The notes under the pieces are model-generated. The model saw nothing but the letters and a program-made list of their open reading frames with translations. It was not told the origin of the DNA and did not search any database. A DNA stretch of 48,536 bases from Actinomadura sp. GC306. Lineage in GTDB: Bacteria > Actinomycetota > Actinomycetes > Streptosporangiales > Streptosporangiaceae. Below, in pieces: positions 22,827 through 31,412 of the stretch. A program made the translations under genes and the position numbers. The DNA lies in assembly GCF_004348665.1 (NCBI RefSeq), contig NZ_SMKM01000016.1, forward strand, positions 1 to 48,536, in the 5' to 3' direction. Position 1 is the first letter of the stretch. Every line of letters starts with the position of its first letter.

Positions 22827-24533
22827 TCAGGCCGAGGACACCACCCGGCCGGGAAGCTCCCCGGTCAGCTCGTCGTGCTCGACCAGGACCCGGCCGTTGA
22901 CGAGCGTGCAGTCGTAGCCGCGGGCGCGCTGCACGAACCGGCCGGCGCCGAGCGGGAAGTCGGCCGCCATCTCCGGCGTGTGCAGGTAGAGGCCGTCGAG
23001 GTCGAGCACGTTGACGTCGGCGAAGGCGCCCGGCGCCAGGACGCCGCGGCCGGGTATCCCGAACAGGTCGGCGCCTTCCAGGGTGAGCTTCCTGACGGCC
23101 GTGCCGATGTCGAGCAGGCCCTCGTCGCGCACCCAGTGCTTCAGCAGGAACGTCGAGTTGCCCGCGTCCATCGTCAGGGCCACGTGGGCGCCCGCGTCGG
23201 CCACCCCCACCACGACGTCGGGATTGGTGATCATTTGCGCGACCGCGTCGAGGTCCTGGTTGAGGACCGGGTAGTAGAGCAGGCCGAGGCCGCGGGTCTC
23301 GACCAGGTAGTCGAGGAACGCGGCGGCGGGGCCGGTGCCGCGCCGGGCGGCCTCGGCGGCCAGGCTGTTGTCCGGGCTCACGTCGTAGTCCGCCGGGCCC
23401 GGTGGCAGGAGGTAGAGCTTGGCGGGGTCCGTCGGGGCGAGGGGACCCGACCGGTCGTCCGGCCGCTCGGCCTCCTCGATGAGGCGGCGCCGCACCGACG
23501 CGTCCTCCAGCGCCGCCAGCCGCTCGCCGAACGAGCCCGCCATGGCCTCGGCCCAGCCGGGCAGCGCGTCGTAGGGCGTCCGCCCGGCCAGGCAGTAGAC
23601 GATGGCGGTGCCGCGGACGGAGGTCATCGGGCGGACGTCGGCGCCGCGCCCCCGGGCCTCGGCGACGCGGTCCATCACCCATGACCACAGGCCCGGACGG
23701 CGGTCGCTCTGCATGATCGAGAACGCCAGCGGGCGGCCCGACGCGCGGCTGACCTCCTCCATCCACGCCATCTCCGCGACGGAGTTGCGCCGTTCGGGCC
23801 CGTCCCGCTCCCCGATGCGCGGCACGACCTGGAAGGTGCCGCGGCCCCGCTCGGCCATGGCGCCGGCGATCGCGGCGAGCTCGGCGGGCGAGGCGTGGGT
23901 GCCCGGCACCGGCCGTCCGTCCGGAACGGTGTGCATGTAGGTGCGGGAGGTCGAGAAGCCGAGCGCGCCGGCGTCGACGGCCTCGGCCACGGCCGCCGCC
24001 ATGCCGGCGATGTCGTCGTCCGTGGCGGGCGAGTCGTCGAGGGCGCGCTCGCCCATCACGTAGTAGCGCAGGGCGCAGTGGCCGACGAGACCGCCCGCGT
24101 TCACGCCGAGGGCGCGCCGCCCGAGCGCCTTGAGGTAGTCGCCGTAGGTCTCCCAGCCCCAGTCGAGCCCCGCCATGATCGCGTCGGCGGGGACGTCCTC
24201 GACCGACTCCATCATCGCGGCCAGGTACCCCTCCCGCCCCGGGCGGACGGGCGCGAACGTGACGCCGCAGTTGCCCATCACGACCGTGGTGACGCCGTGG
24301 TGGCAGGACGGGGTGGCGGCCGGGTCCCAGAAGAGCTGGGCGTCGAGGTGGGTGTGGACGTCGATGAACCCCGGGGTCACGAAGCGGCCCGCGGCGTCGA
24401 TCTCCCGCCTGCCCCGGCCGGCGACCTCGCCCACCTCGGTGACGCGGTCGCCGTCGACGGCGACGTCGGCCCGCCGGGGCGCGGCGCCCGTGCCGTCCAC
24501 CACGTCGCCGCCGCGGATCACGATGTCGTGCAT
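22827..24533 (-). CDS. N-acyl-D-amino-acid deacylase-like amidohydrolase (amidohydrolase-3 family)
   Basis: A 568-residue protein. The beta-sandwich N-terminus HDIVIRGGDVVDGTGAAPRR leads to the metal motif DVHTHLD with H60 and H62. C89 in MGNCGVTFAP is the cysteine ligand seen in D-aminoacylases. GVADAGAHVA carries the catalytic aspartate, and the C-terminus closes the sandwich (ADVNVLDLDGL, TLVNGRVLVEHDELTGELPG). Such proteins are repeatedly annotated D-aminoacylase in actinobacteria but are common in catabolic clusters with other or unknown substrates. I would not assign an amino acid role here. Two motif B sites lie upstream, shared with the divergent SDR at 24676. Confidence 0.88.
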   Translation of the reverse strand: MHDIVIRGGDVVDGTGAAPRRADVAVDGDRVTEVGEVAGRGRREIDAAGRFVTPGFIDVHTHLDAQLFWDPAATPSCHHGVTTVVMGNCGVTFAPVRPGREGYLAAMMESVEDVPADAIMAGLDWGWETYGDYLKALGRRALGVNAGGLVGHCALRYYVMGERALDDSPATDDDIAGMAAAVAEAVDAGALGFSTSRTYMHTVPDGRPVPGTHASPAELAAIAGAMAERGRGTFQVVPRIGERDGPERRNSVAEMAWMEEVSRASGRPLAFSIMQSDRRPGLWSWVMDRVAEARGRGADVRPMTSVRGTAIVYCLAGRTPYDALPGWAEAMAGSFGERLAALEDASVRRRLIEEAERPDDRSGPLAPTDPAKLYLLPPGPADYDVSPDNSLAAEAARRGTGPAAAFLDYLVETRGLGLLYYPVLNQDLDAVAQMITNPDVVVGVADAGAHVALTMDAGNSTFLLKHWVRDEGLLDIGTAVRKLTLEGADLFGIPGRGVLAPGAFADVNVLDLDGLYLHTPEMAADFPLGAGRFVQRARGYDCTLVNGRVLVEHDELTGELPGRVVSSA

Positions 24534-24560
24534 GGCTCCACGTCCCTCCCACGGATACAG

Positions 24561-24614
24561 AGCGGGTGCTCACTCACAATAGCGCCGCGGAAGCGATGAG
24601 AGTAGGCGTTCACT
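24561..24614. promoter_or_regulatory. Pair of motif B operators in a divergent promoter
   Basis: AGCGGGTGCTCACT at 24561-24574 and AGTAGGCGTTCACT at 24601-24614 both fit AGYG-ARCGYW-CACT, centred 40 bp apart (about four helical turns). The first is 28 bp before the amidohydrolase ATG (minus), the second 62 bp before the SDR GTG (plus). The helical spacing could allow cooperative binding. Confidence 0.55.
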
Positions 24615-24675
24615 TTGCTAAAGTCGGGGCGGGAGCGGGCGACGCGCGGCCCGGCGCCGCGGACGGGAGCTGGAC

Positions 24676-25491
24676 GTGGGAGCGATGGACGGCCGCACGG
24701 TCATCGTCACCGGCGCGAGCCGCGGCATCGGGCGGCACATCGCCGAGCGGTTCGCCGCCGAGGGCGCCGCCGTCGCCCTGGTGGCGCGGACGGCGGCGCC
24801 GGGCACGTCGGCGCTGCCGGGGTCGCTCGACGAGGTCGCGGAGCGCATCGAGGCGAACGGCGGCCGGGCGGCGGCCGTCCGCGCCGACCTCACCGCCCCC
24901 GAGGACGTCGAGACGGTCGTCGCGCGCGCCGAGGAGGCGCTGGGGCCGGTGGACACCCTGGTCAACAACGCGGGCGTGAACTTCTACGGCCCGGCCCTCG
25001 ACATCCCTGCACGCCGGTACGCGCTGATGTTCCAGATGATGGTGCACGCCCCGTTCCGGCTGAGCCAGCTCGCCGTCCCCGGCATGGTCGAGCGCGGCCG
25101 GGGCTGGATCCTCAACATCACCTCCAAGCAGGGCCGCCACCCGGTCGGGCCGCCCTACCCCGGCTGGGCGAGCGACGGCTGCGTCCCGTACGGGATGTGC
25201 AAGGCGGCCCTGGACCGGCTCACCACGGGCCTCGCCGCCGAGGTGCACGGCACGGGCGTGAGCGTCAACTCCCTCGGCACGTCCGGCCTGGTCATGACGC
25301 CCGGGGTGGCCGTGGTCTCCCCGCACACGCCCGACACCGTCCCGGTCGAGGACGACGGCGCGATGCCCGAGGCGGCGCTCGCGCTGTGCGCCGCGCCGCC
25401 CGGCACCGTCACCGGCCGCATCGCCTACAGCATGGAACTGCTCGGCAGGCCGTTCCCCGAGGGCCCGTGGGCGCTGCCCGCCACGTTCTAG
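24676..25491 (+). CDS. Short-chain dehydrogenase/reductase
   Basis: A 271-residue classical SDR: TGASRGIG at 12-19, arginine in VARTAAPG suggesting NADP use, NNAG in VDTLVNNAGVNFYGP, serine in NITSKQG, and catalytic Y-x3-K in YGMCK. The segment KQGRHPVGPPYPGWASDG between serine and tyrosine is longer than usual. The C-terminus lacks the usual VDGG ending. GTG at 24676 is favoured by GGGAG at proper spacing; an ATG three codons later is the alternative. The ferredoxin gene follows after 12 bp. Confidence 0.9.
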   Translation: MGAMDGRTVIVTGASRGIGRHIAERFAAEGAAVALVARTAAPGTSALPGSLDEVAERIEANGGRAAAVRADLTAPEDVETVVARAEEALGPVDTLVNNAGVNFYGPALDIPARRYALMFQMMVHAPFRLSQLAVPGMVERGRGWILNITSKQGRHPVGPPYPGWASDGCVPYGMCKAALDRLTTGLAAEVHGTGVSVNSLGTSGLVMTPGVAVVSPHTPDTVPVEDDGAMPEAALALCAAPPGTVTGRIAYSMELLGRPFPEGPWALPATF

Positions 25492-25503
25492 AAGGAGAAC
25501 GCC

Positions 25504-25692
25504 ATGAAGGTCACCGTGGACCCGGACCGCTGCCAGGGGCACGCCCGCTGCTGGGAGATCTGTCCGGAGGTGTTCGCCCTGGACGAGCAGGGGCACGGCT
25601 CGGTCCAGGTCGCCGAGGTGCCCCCGGAACTGGAGGCCGGGGCGCGCGACGCCGCGCGCAACTGCCCCGAGCGCGCCATCACCGTGTACTGA
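25504..25692 (+). CDS. 3Fe-4S type ferredoxin
   Basis: A 62-residue ferredoxin with C10-x2-H13-x2-C16-x3-C20 and C54-P. The histidine at the second ligand position is typical of actinobacterial ferredoxins with a 3Fe-4S cluster (or a 4Fe-4S cluster with non-Cys ligand) that serve cytochromes P450. AAGGAG precedes the ATG. No P450 gene and no ferredoxin reductase are in the window, so its partner is either encoded elsewhere or is the Rieske oxygenase at 2463. Its 3' end overlaps the convergent amidohydrolase gene by 14 bp. Confidence 0.95.
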   Translation: MKVTVDPDRCQGHARCWEICPEVFALDEQGHGSVQVAEVPPELEAGARDAARNCPERAITVY

Positions 25693-26887
25693 TCGTGGCG
25701 GGGTCCGCCGGGGTGAAGTCGTAGACCCGGATCGCGTTGCCCATGGTGATCTTGTACTGGACGTCCTCGGGCAGGTCGCCGAGCCACTTGCGGGCCATCT
25801 GCACCGTGTCGGGCCAGGTCGAGTCCGAGTGCGGGTAGTCGCATTCGAGCATGACGTTGTCCTCGCCGATGACGTCCAGGAGCCGCAGGCCAGCGTTGTC
25901 CTCGATGAACGTCCCGAAGACGTGGTCCTTGAAGAGCCGGCGGATGTCGGTGTCCAGGTCGAACCGGGACTCGCCCTTCTGCTCGCCCCGGTCGTGGGTG
26001 GCGTTCATGCTGATGTCGAAGCGCGACGCCCAGAACCGCTGCTTGTCGATGACCTGCTCGGCCCGCTCCAGGAAGTACGGCATCCAGCCGATCGACCCCT
26101 CCGACAGCGCGATCTTCAGGTTGGGGTACCGGGCGAAGTTGCCGCTGAACAGCCAGTCCAGCAGGGTGCCCGCCTGGTTGGCCGCCGCGGAGTAGGCCAT
26201 GAACGCCAGCGTCGGCATGTCGTCGGACGTGCGGATCAGGTTCGAGGACGATCCGACGTGCATGGAGATGACGAAGCCGGTCTCGTCGCAGGCGCGGAAC
26301 ACCGGGTCCCAGTGGTCGGTGTGGATGGAGGGCAGCCCGAGCTTGGTCGGGTTCTCCGAGAAAGCGATCGACTTGGCGCCGAGGGCGGCGGTCCGTTCGA
26401 TCTCCGCCGCGGCGGCGCGCGGGTCCCACAGCGGGATGATCATCATCGGGATGAACCGGCCGGGGTAGGCGCCGGCGAACTCCTCCAGGATGAAGTCGTT
26501 CCACGCCCGTACGCAGAGCAGGGCGAGCTCCTTGTCCTCGGCCTCGTGGAACACCTGGCCGCAGTAGCGCGGGAACGAGGGGAACAGCATCGACGCCAGC
26601 ACGAAGCCCTGGTCCATGTCGGCGACGCGGGCGGCGGGGTCGTAGCAGCCCGCCCGCATCTCGTCGTAGGTGATCGGCTCCGGCGAGAACTCCTCGCGCT
26701 TCTTGCCCGCGACGGCGTTCAGGCCGATGGTCGCGATCTGGCGGTCCTCGTAGGCCCAGAACTCCGAGTCGCCGTCCCGGACGATGCGGGGCCCGGTGTC
26801 GCGCCACCGCCGCGGCAGCCGGTCCCGCCACAGCCCGGACGGCTCGATGAGGTGGTCGTCGACCGAGATGAACCAGTTGAACGACAT
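25679..26887 (-). CDS. Amidohydrolase-2 (PF04909) protein, copy 2
   Basis: A 402-residue TIM-barrel protein. The metal motif is SVDDHLIEP near residues 8-16, the barrel histidine lies in SMHVGSSSN and the late aspartate in ECDYPHSDSTWPD. It resembles the copy at 41915 (both have RAYN/RAWNDF-type helices and MMI/MMMLPFWD strands) more than those at 8072 and 34197. The reaction is unknown. ATG at 26887 is followed directly by the conserved FNWFISVDDHL. A motif B site lies 27 bp upstream. Confidence 0.9.
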   Translation of the reverse strand: MSFNWFISVDDHLIEPSGLWRDRLPRRWRDTGPRIVRDGDSEFWAYEDRQIATIGLNAVAGKKREEFSPEPITYDEMRAGCYDPAARVADMDQGFVLASMLFPSFPRYCGQVFHEAEDKELALLCVRAWNDFILEEFAGAYPGRFIPMMIIPLWDPRAAAAEIERTAALGAKSIAFSENPTKLGLPSIHTDHWDPVFRACDETGFVISMHVGSSSNLIRTSDDMPTLAFMAYSAAANQAGTLLDWLFSGNFARYPNLKIALSEGSIGWMPYFLERAEQVIDKQRFWASRFDISMNATHDRGEQKGESRFDLDTDIRRLFKDHVFGTFIEDNAGLRLLDVIGEDNVMLECDYPHSDSTWPDTVQMARKWLGDLPEDVQYKITMGNAIRVYDFTPADPATISTR

Positions 26888-26904
26888 GGCGGGCTCCCAA
26901 CTGC

Positions 26905-26935
26905 CGCTATGAAAGCGAACGCTCACTTCTCATAG
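26905..26935. promoter_or_regulatory. Motif B operator upstream of amidohydrolase copy 2
   Basis: AGCGAACGCTCACT at 26914-26927 fits motif B well. It is embedded in a wider imperfect palindrome bounded by TATGA (26909-26913) and TCATA (26930-26934), where one side reads TATGAAAGCGAACG and the other, on the opposite strand, TATGAGAAGTGAGCG. Confidence 0.6.
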
Positions 26936-26966
26936 TAGACAGCGGGCCGTCCGAACGCCAGGGGCC

Positions 26967-28061
26967 CTACCGCGTCCGGGGGTATCGCCCGGCCAGCAGC
27001 GCGCGGTGCGCCGCGGGCGAGCCGAACAGGGAGCGGTTGAGCGCGGCGCGCTTGAGGAACACGTGCACGCCGCTCTCCCACGTGTAGCCGAAGCCGCCGT
27101 GGAGCTGCATCGCTGTGCCCGCGACCTCGACGGCCGCGTCGCACGCGTACGCCTTGGCCATCGACACCGCGGCGGCGGTCCCGGGGTCGCCGGGGCCGGT
27201 TCCGGCGAGTCCCCGCACGGCGGCCGCGACCAGCCGCCGCGCGACCGAGACCCGCACGAGCATGTCGGCGCAGGCGTGCTTCACCGCCTGGAACGAGCCG
27301 ATCGGGCGTCCGAACTGCTCCCGGACGCCCGCGTAGGCGACGGTGGCGTCCAGCATGGCCTCGGCGAGGCCGAGGCTGTCGCAGGCGACGCCGGCCGCCG
27401 CGCGCTCGGCCAGCCTGCGGACGGCGTCGCCCGGATCGCCGCGGAACCGCCGCACGGACGACCCGGGCACCTCGGCGCCGTCCGCCGTGACGTGGCCGAA
27501 GCCGCGGGTGGCGTCGAGGACCGGCTGCGCGTCCACACCGAGCCCGGGGGTCCGCGTCCCGGCGTCGACGATCACGAGCGCGCCGCCGGGGTCGCGCGCC
27601 GGGAGCAGGAGCCGGGCGGCCTCGGCCGCGTCGGGCACGAACTCCGCCCGGCCGCTCAACCGGCGTCCGGCCGGTGTCGCCTCAATGCGGAAAGGCACGG
27701 TATCGGCGCTCTCCTGCTCCCCCGGCAGCGCAAGCGCCACGACGGCGTCGCCCGCCGCGATCCGGCCCAGCAGGGCGTCCCGGCCGGGTCCGGCCTCCAG
27801 AAGGGAGAGCGTCCCGGCCCCGAGGACGGCCGTGCCCAGATACGGGCCGCGCGCCGCCGCCCGTCCCATCTCCTGGAGGACGACCGCGACCTCGGCGAAG
27901 GTGGCGTCCGCACCGCCGAGTGCCTCCGGCACCTCCAGTCCCAGCCAGCCGGACGCGGTCGCCGACGGCCAGTCGAACGCGGCGCCGGGTCCGGCCTTGC
28001 CGAGCAGGCCGCGCGCCACGGCGCGCAGCTCGGCGTGGAGGTCGGTGAGGTCGGCGGGCAT
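26967..28061 (-). CDS. Acyl-CoA dehydrogenase, small-type partner (fourth gene of ACAD operon)
   Basis: A 364-residue ACAD. It has LGLEVPEALGGADATFAEV near the N-terminus, REQFGRPIGSFQAVKHACADM, and MQLHGGFGYTWESGVHVFLKRA, whose glutamate matches the catalytic base. The middle domain is reduced and has no SEPDAGSD loop. It most likely pairs with the large-type ACAD at 28061, whose stop overlaps this ATG (TGATG). It is last of four ACADs in a row transcribed from 31397. Confidence 0.92.
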   Translation of the reverse strand: MPADLTDLHAELRAVARGLLGKAGPGAAFDWPSATASGWLGLEVPEALGGADATFAEVAVVLQEMGRAAARGPYLGTAVLGAGTLSLLEAGPGRDALLGRIAAGDAVVALALPGEQESADTVPFRIEATPAGRRLSGRAEFVPDAAEAARLLLPARDPGGALVIVDAGTRTPGLGVDAQPVLDATRGFGHVTADGAEVPGSSVRRFRGDPGDAVRRLAERAAAGVACDSLGLAEAMLDATVAYAGVREQFGRPIGSFQAVKHACADMLVRVSVARRLVAAAVRGLAGTGPGDPGTAAAVSMAKAYACDAAVEVAGTAMQLHGGFGYTWESGVHVFLKRAALNRSLFGSPAAHRALLAGRYPRTR

Positions 28062-29278
28062 CAGGTCCCCCTCGGTTCCCGGGGCAGGCCGAGGCCGCGC
28101 TCGCCGATGATGGTGCGCTGGATCTCGCTGGACCCGCCGGGGATCGTCCACTCCCAGGAGCCGACGAAGTCGAGCACCCAGGCGCCCGACTCCCACCCGC
28201 TCGACATCGGCTTGCGCAACTCGGTGTGGGCGGCGAGCCCGGCGACCTCGGCGCCGAAGTCGGTCATCCGCTGGAGCAGCTCGCTGTAGTACAGCTTCAC
28301 GATCGAGGCGTCGGCCGGGCCGGCGGTGCCGGAGCCGGCGCTTTCCACCAGATCGCGGCACAGCGCCCGCAGGCCGGTGACCTCGGTCTCCAGCAGCGCG
28401 AGCCGGTCGCGTACCCGGGAGTCGTCCATCGCGCGCCGCCCGCCGGGGCCCGGCCGGGCGCAGGTGTCCAGGAGGCGGCCGAATCCGGCGTTGCCGAGCC
28501 GCTCGGCCAGCTCCAGCATCGTCATGCCGCGCTCGGCGCCGAGGGTCTGCTGCGCCACCTGCCAGCCGCCGTTCTCCGGCCCGACGAGATCGGCGGCGGG
28601 GACGGCCACGTCGTTGAGGAAGATCTCGCAGAAGTGCGACTCCCCCGTGGCCTGCCGGATGGGGCGGACCTCGACGCCGGGCGAGCGCATGTCCATCAGG
28701 AAGTAGGAGATCCCGCGCCGCTTGGGGGCCTCGGGGTCGGTGCGGGCGAGCAGGAGGCAGCGGTCGGCGTGCATCGCGCCGCTCGCCCAGACCTTCTGCC
28801 CGTTCACGACGTAGCCGTCGCGCTCCCTGCGGGCGGACGTCCGCAGGCTCGCCAGGTCCGATCCGGCGTCCGGCTCGGAGAAGCCCTGGCACCAGATCTC
28901 GCCGTCGAGGATCGCGGGAAGGTGCCGCCGGCGCTGCTCGTCGTTGCCTGCGGCCAGCAGCGTCGCGGCGGCGTGGTGGACGCCGACGAACGCCAGCACG
29001 AGGCGAGGCGCGTCGTGGGCGGCGAGTTCCTGGTAGAGGACGATCTGCCGATCGACCGGCATCTCGCCGCCCCACTCCCCCGGCCAGTGCGGGACGGCGT
29101 ACCCGGCGCGGCGCAGCTCCTGGAACCACTCCTGCTGGAAGCGGACGAACTCCTTGTCCGTCACGCCGGTCTGCGCCTGCCTCCAGCCGGACGGCACGTG
29201 CTCTTCGCACCACCGGCGCACTTCGGCGCGGAACGCGTCGACCTCGACGGTCGGCTCACCGGGGAGGTCGTATCTCAC
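28061..29278 (-). CDS. Acyl-CoA dehydrogenase, large-type partner (third gene of ACAD operon)
   Basis: A 405-residue ACAD with VPHWPGEWGGEMPVDRQ, the substrate/FAD loop CQGFSEPDAGSDLASLRT, VVNGQKVWAS, and C-terminal TIPGGSSEIQRTIIGERGLGLPR. No HGGxGYxxE glutamate is evident. GTG at 29278 has a strong GGAGGGGGG ribosome site and overlaps the preceding stop (GTGA). It probably forms an alpha2beta2 enzyme with 26967. The loop CQGFSEPDAGSDLASLRT is shared exactly with the ACAD at 30225, pointing to duplication of a pair. Confidence 0.92.
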   Translation of the reverse strand: MRYDLPGEPTVEVDAFRAEVRRWCEEHVPSGWRQAQTGVTDKEFVRFQQEWFQELRRAGYAVPHWPGEWGGEMPVDRQIVLYQELAAHDAPRLVLAFVGVHHAAATLLAAGNDEQRRRHLPAILDGEIWCQGFSEPDAGSDLASLRTSARRERDGYVVNGQKVWASGAMHADRCLLLARTDPEAPKRRGISYFLMDMRSPGVEVRPIRQATGESHFCEIFLNDVAVPAADLVGPENGGWQVAQQTLGAERGMTMLELAERLGNAGFGRLLDTCARPGPGGRRAMDDSRVRDRLALLETEVTGLRALCRDLVESAGSGTAGPADASIVKLYYSELLQRMTDFGAEVAGLAAHTELRKPMSSGWESGAWVLDFVGSWEWTIPGGSSEIQRTIIGERGLGLPREPRGT

Positions 29279-30240
29279 GGGGTCCCCCCTCCGGGGGCGG
29301 AGAACAGGCCGGTGAGGCCGCGGCGGCCGAGCCGGTGCGCCAGCCGGTCGCGGGTCACCGACGGGCCGAAGGGCAGGCGCCGCAGCGGGACGCTGTGGCG
29401 CGACAGCCACGACAGGGGCGACTCGTCGCAGAAGCCGAGCGCGCCGTGCAACTGGTGCGCGACGCGGAAGACGGCCTCGGCCGCCTCGATCGCGGCCAGC
29501 CGGAGCGCGAGCGCGTCGTCGAGCGCGTCGTCCCGGCCGTCCTGGACGCTCCACAGCGCGTACCTGGCGAGCATCTCGACGCCGCTGCGCTCGACCTCGG
29601 CGTCGGTCAGCTGGAACTGCACGCCCTGGAGCTTCGCCAGCGGGCGGCCGAACTGCTCCCGGACGAGCACGTGCTCGCGGGCGAGGCCGATCGCGCGGTC
29701 CAGCATCCCGAGCAGCGTCCAGCAGGGCAGCACCAGCCCGAGCGCCACGTCTCCCGAGCCGTCCCCGTCGATCGGGCGCAGGTCGAGCCCGGTGACGAAC
29801 GCGGAGGCGCGCGGCGGGTCGCCGGGCGGCCGTGCGGCGGCGAGGTGGCGGCGGCCGTCGAGCGTGACCGCCGCCCAGCGCAGGCCGAGGCCGTCCACGG
29901 CACCGGAGGGACGGGCGTCCGCGACCACCACCAGTCCGTCCACGTCGAGGCCGTCCGCGTCGGGGCCGCCGGGCCGCGCCAGGCGCTCGGCCACCGGATA
30001 CGGGACGGCCCAGTGGCCGGCGGCGCGGCACAGCGCGGCGGCGGCCTCAAGCTCGCCGGGGTCGCCGCGCGGATCGAGGTCCCACGCGCCCAGCGCGGCG
30101 AGGACGGGTCCCGCGATCGCCTCCCGGCGGCCGGGCTCGCGCTCGGCCCGCCGCACCAGGCCGTCTCCCCCGGCCGCCTCGAACGCGCGCAGCGCCGCCC
30201 GCCCGTACTCGGCCGCCTCGGCGCTCAGCTCGATGTCCAC
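29275..30240 (-). CDS. Acyl-CoA dehydrogenase-like protein, divergent small partner (second gene of ACAD operon)
   Basis: A 321-residue, short and divergent ACAD. Recognisable parts are VREQFGRPLAKLQGVQFQLTDAE and HQLHGALGFCDESPLSWLSRH. The usual HGGxGYTxE has become HGALGFCDE, which may keep the glutamate but loses the GGYGY fingerprint. The N-terminal domain is reduced. It probably serves with 30225 as a heteromer. GTG at 30240 overlaps the preceding gene by 16 bp; another start nearby is possible. The length is well below the 380-400 aa of ordinary ACADs. Confidence 0.85.
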   Translation of the reverse strand: MDIELSAEAAEYGRAALRAFEAAGGDGLVRRAEREPGRREAIAGPVLAALGAWDLDPRGDPGELEAAAALCRAAGHWAVPYPVAERLARPGGPDADGLDVDGLVVVADARPSGAVDGLGLRWAAVTLDGRRHLAAARPPGDPPRASAFVTGLDLRPIDGDGSGDVALGLVLPCWTLLGMLDRAIGLAREHVLVREQFGRPLAKLQGVQFQLTDAEVERSGVEMLARYALWSVQDGRDDALDDALALRLAAIEAAEAVFRVAHQLHGALGFCDESPLSWLSRHSVPLRRLPFGPSVTRDRLAHRLGRRGLTGLFSAPGGGTP

Positions 30241-31397
30241 GTGCCCGCCCCTTCCGGCGACAGCAGCGCGCGGGCCAGCAGGACCCGCTGGATCTCGACG
30301 CTGCCCGAGGCGATGGTGGACGCCCGCGAGTAGCGCCAGTGGTCCTCGGCCGCGCGGCGGAACCGCCGGGCAGGCGCGCCGTCCGCCGGCGCGTGCGCGG
30401 CGATCTCCATGAGCACCTCGGCGGCGTCCTGGTCGAGCCGGGTCACGGCGATCCGGTACGCCGCCGCGTCGCCCGGCCGCACCGTGCCCCGGCTCTGCAG
30501 CGCCACCACGCGGTAGGCGAGCAGCCGGGCCCGGCGGCAGTGCGCGAGCATCCGCGCCCACCGGCCGCGCAGCTCCGCCGGGAGCTCCTCCCACTCCGCG
30601 CCGAGCACGGCGGGGGCGGCGTGCAGCAGCCGCTCGCAGCGGGCGTAGCGGGCGATGCCGACGCGCTCGAACGCCAGCACCTCCTGGACGACCCGCCAGC
30701 CGTGGTCCACGGCGCCGAGGACGTCGTCCTCGGTCACCCGGACGTCGTCGAGGAAGACCTCGTTGAGATGGTGCGGCCCCATCATGCAGTCGATGGGCCG
30801 CACCTCCACGCCGGGCGCGGACATCGGGACGAGGAAGATCGTCAGGCCGTCCTGCCTCCGCTCGCCCTTCGATGTCCGGGCGAGCAGGAAGCACCACTGC
30901 GCCATGGTGGCGTAGGACGTCCAGATCTTCTGGCCGGAGACCGTCCAGCCGTCGCCGTCCCGGCGGGCCGCCGTGCGCAGCGACGCCAGGTCGGAACCCG
31001 CGTCGGGCTCGCTGAACCCCTGGCACCAGATCACCTCGCCGCGCGCCATCGGCGGCAGGTGCCGGTGCCGCTGCTCCGGCGTCCCGTGCCGCATGATCGT
31101 CGGGCCGACCCAGTTGACGCCCATGTACTGCGCGCCCCGCGGCTCGTGGTGCGCCCACATCTCCTCGCGGACGGCGGTCTGCTCCCACACCGAGGCGCCG
31201 CGGCCCCCGAACTCCTCCGGCCACGCGGCGCACAGCAGGCCGCGCTCGGCGAGCGTCCGGCAGAACGCCTGCGCGGTCTCCAGGTCGGCCGGGTCGCCGG
31301 TGAAGGCGCCGAGGAAGTCCGGGGGGACGTGCTCGCGCACCAGCCGGCGCAGCTCCTCCCGGAGCCCGTCGGCGGCCTTCCCCATGGCGAAGTCCAT
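30225..31397 (-). CDS. Acyl-CoA dehydrogenase, large-type partner (first gene of ACAD operon)
   Basis: A 390-residue ACAD. AAWPEEFGGRGASVWEQ leads to CQGFSEPDAGSDLASLRT, WTVSGQKIWTSYATMAQW and the C-terminal TIASGSVEIQRVLLARALLSPEG, a modified form of GGTSEIQR. Residues HEPRGAQYMGVNWVGPTIMRHG form the substrate-side helices. It opens the four-ACAD operon and diverges from a GntR/FadR gene across a spacer holding a perfect 16-bp palindrome at 31413. Confidence 0.93.
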   Translation of the reverse strand: MDFAMGKAADGLREELRRLVREHVPPDFLGAFTGDPADLETAQAFCRTLAERGLLCAAWPEEFGGRGASVWEQTAVREEMWAHHEPRGAQYMGVNWVGPTIMRHGTPEQRHRHLPPMARGEVIWCQGFSEPDAGSDLASLRTAARRDGDGWTVSGQKIWTSYATMAQWCFLLARTSKGERRQDGLTIFLVPMSAPGVEVRPIDCMMGPHHLNEVFLDDVRVTEDDVLGAVDHGWRVVQEVLAFERVGIARYARCERLLHAAPAVLGAEWEELPAELRGRWARMLAHCRRARLLAYRVVALQSRGTVRPGDAAAYRIAVTRLDQDAAEVLMEIAAHAPADGAPARRFRRAAEDHWRYSRASTIASGSVEIQRVLLARALLSPEGAGTWTSS

Positions 31398-31412
31398 GGC
31401 GCGACGGTAAGC

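Noticed and set aside
22827-24533. Assignment as a true D-amino-acid deacylase
   Set aside because: The metal ligands fit the superfamily, but nothing nearby concerns amino acids and this annotation is widely over-applied; left as deacylase-like.
26967-31397. Interpretation of the four ACAD genes as one broken large gene
   Set aside because: Each has its own start with ribosome site or overlap start, full domain order and stop; they are separate proteins of the ACAD family.
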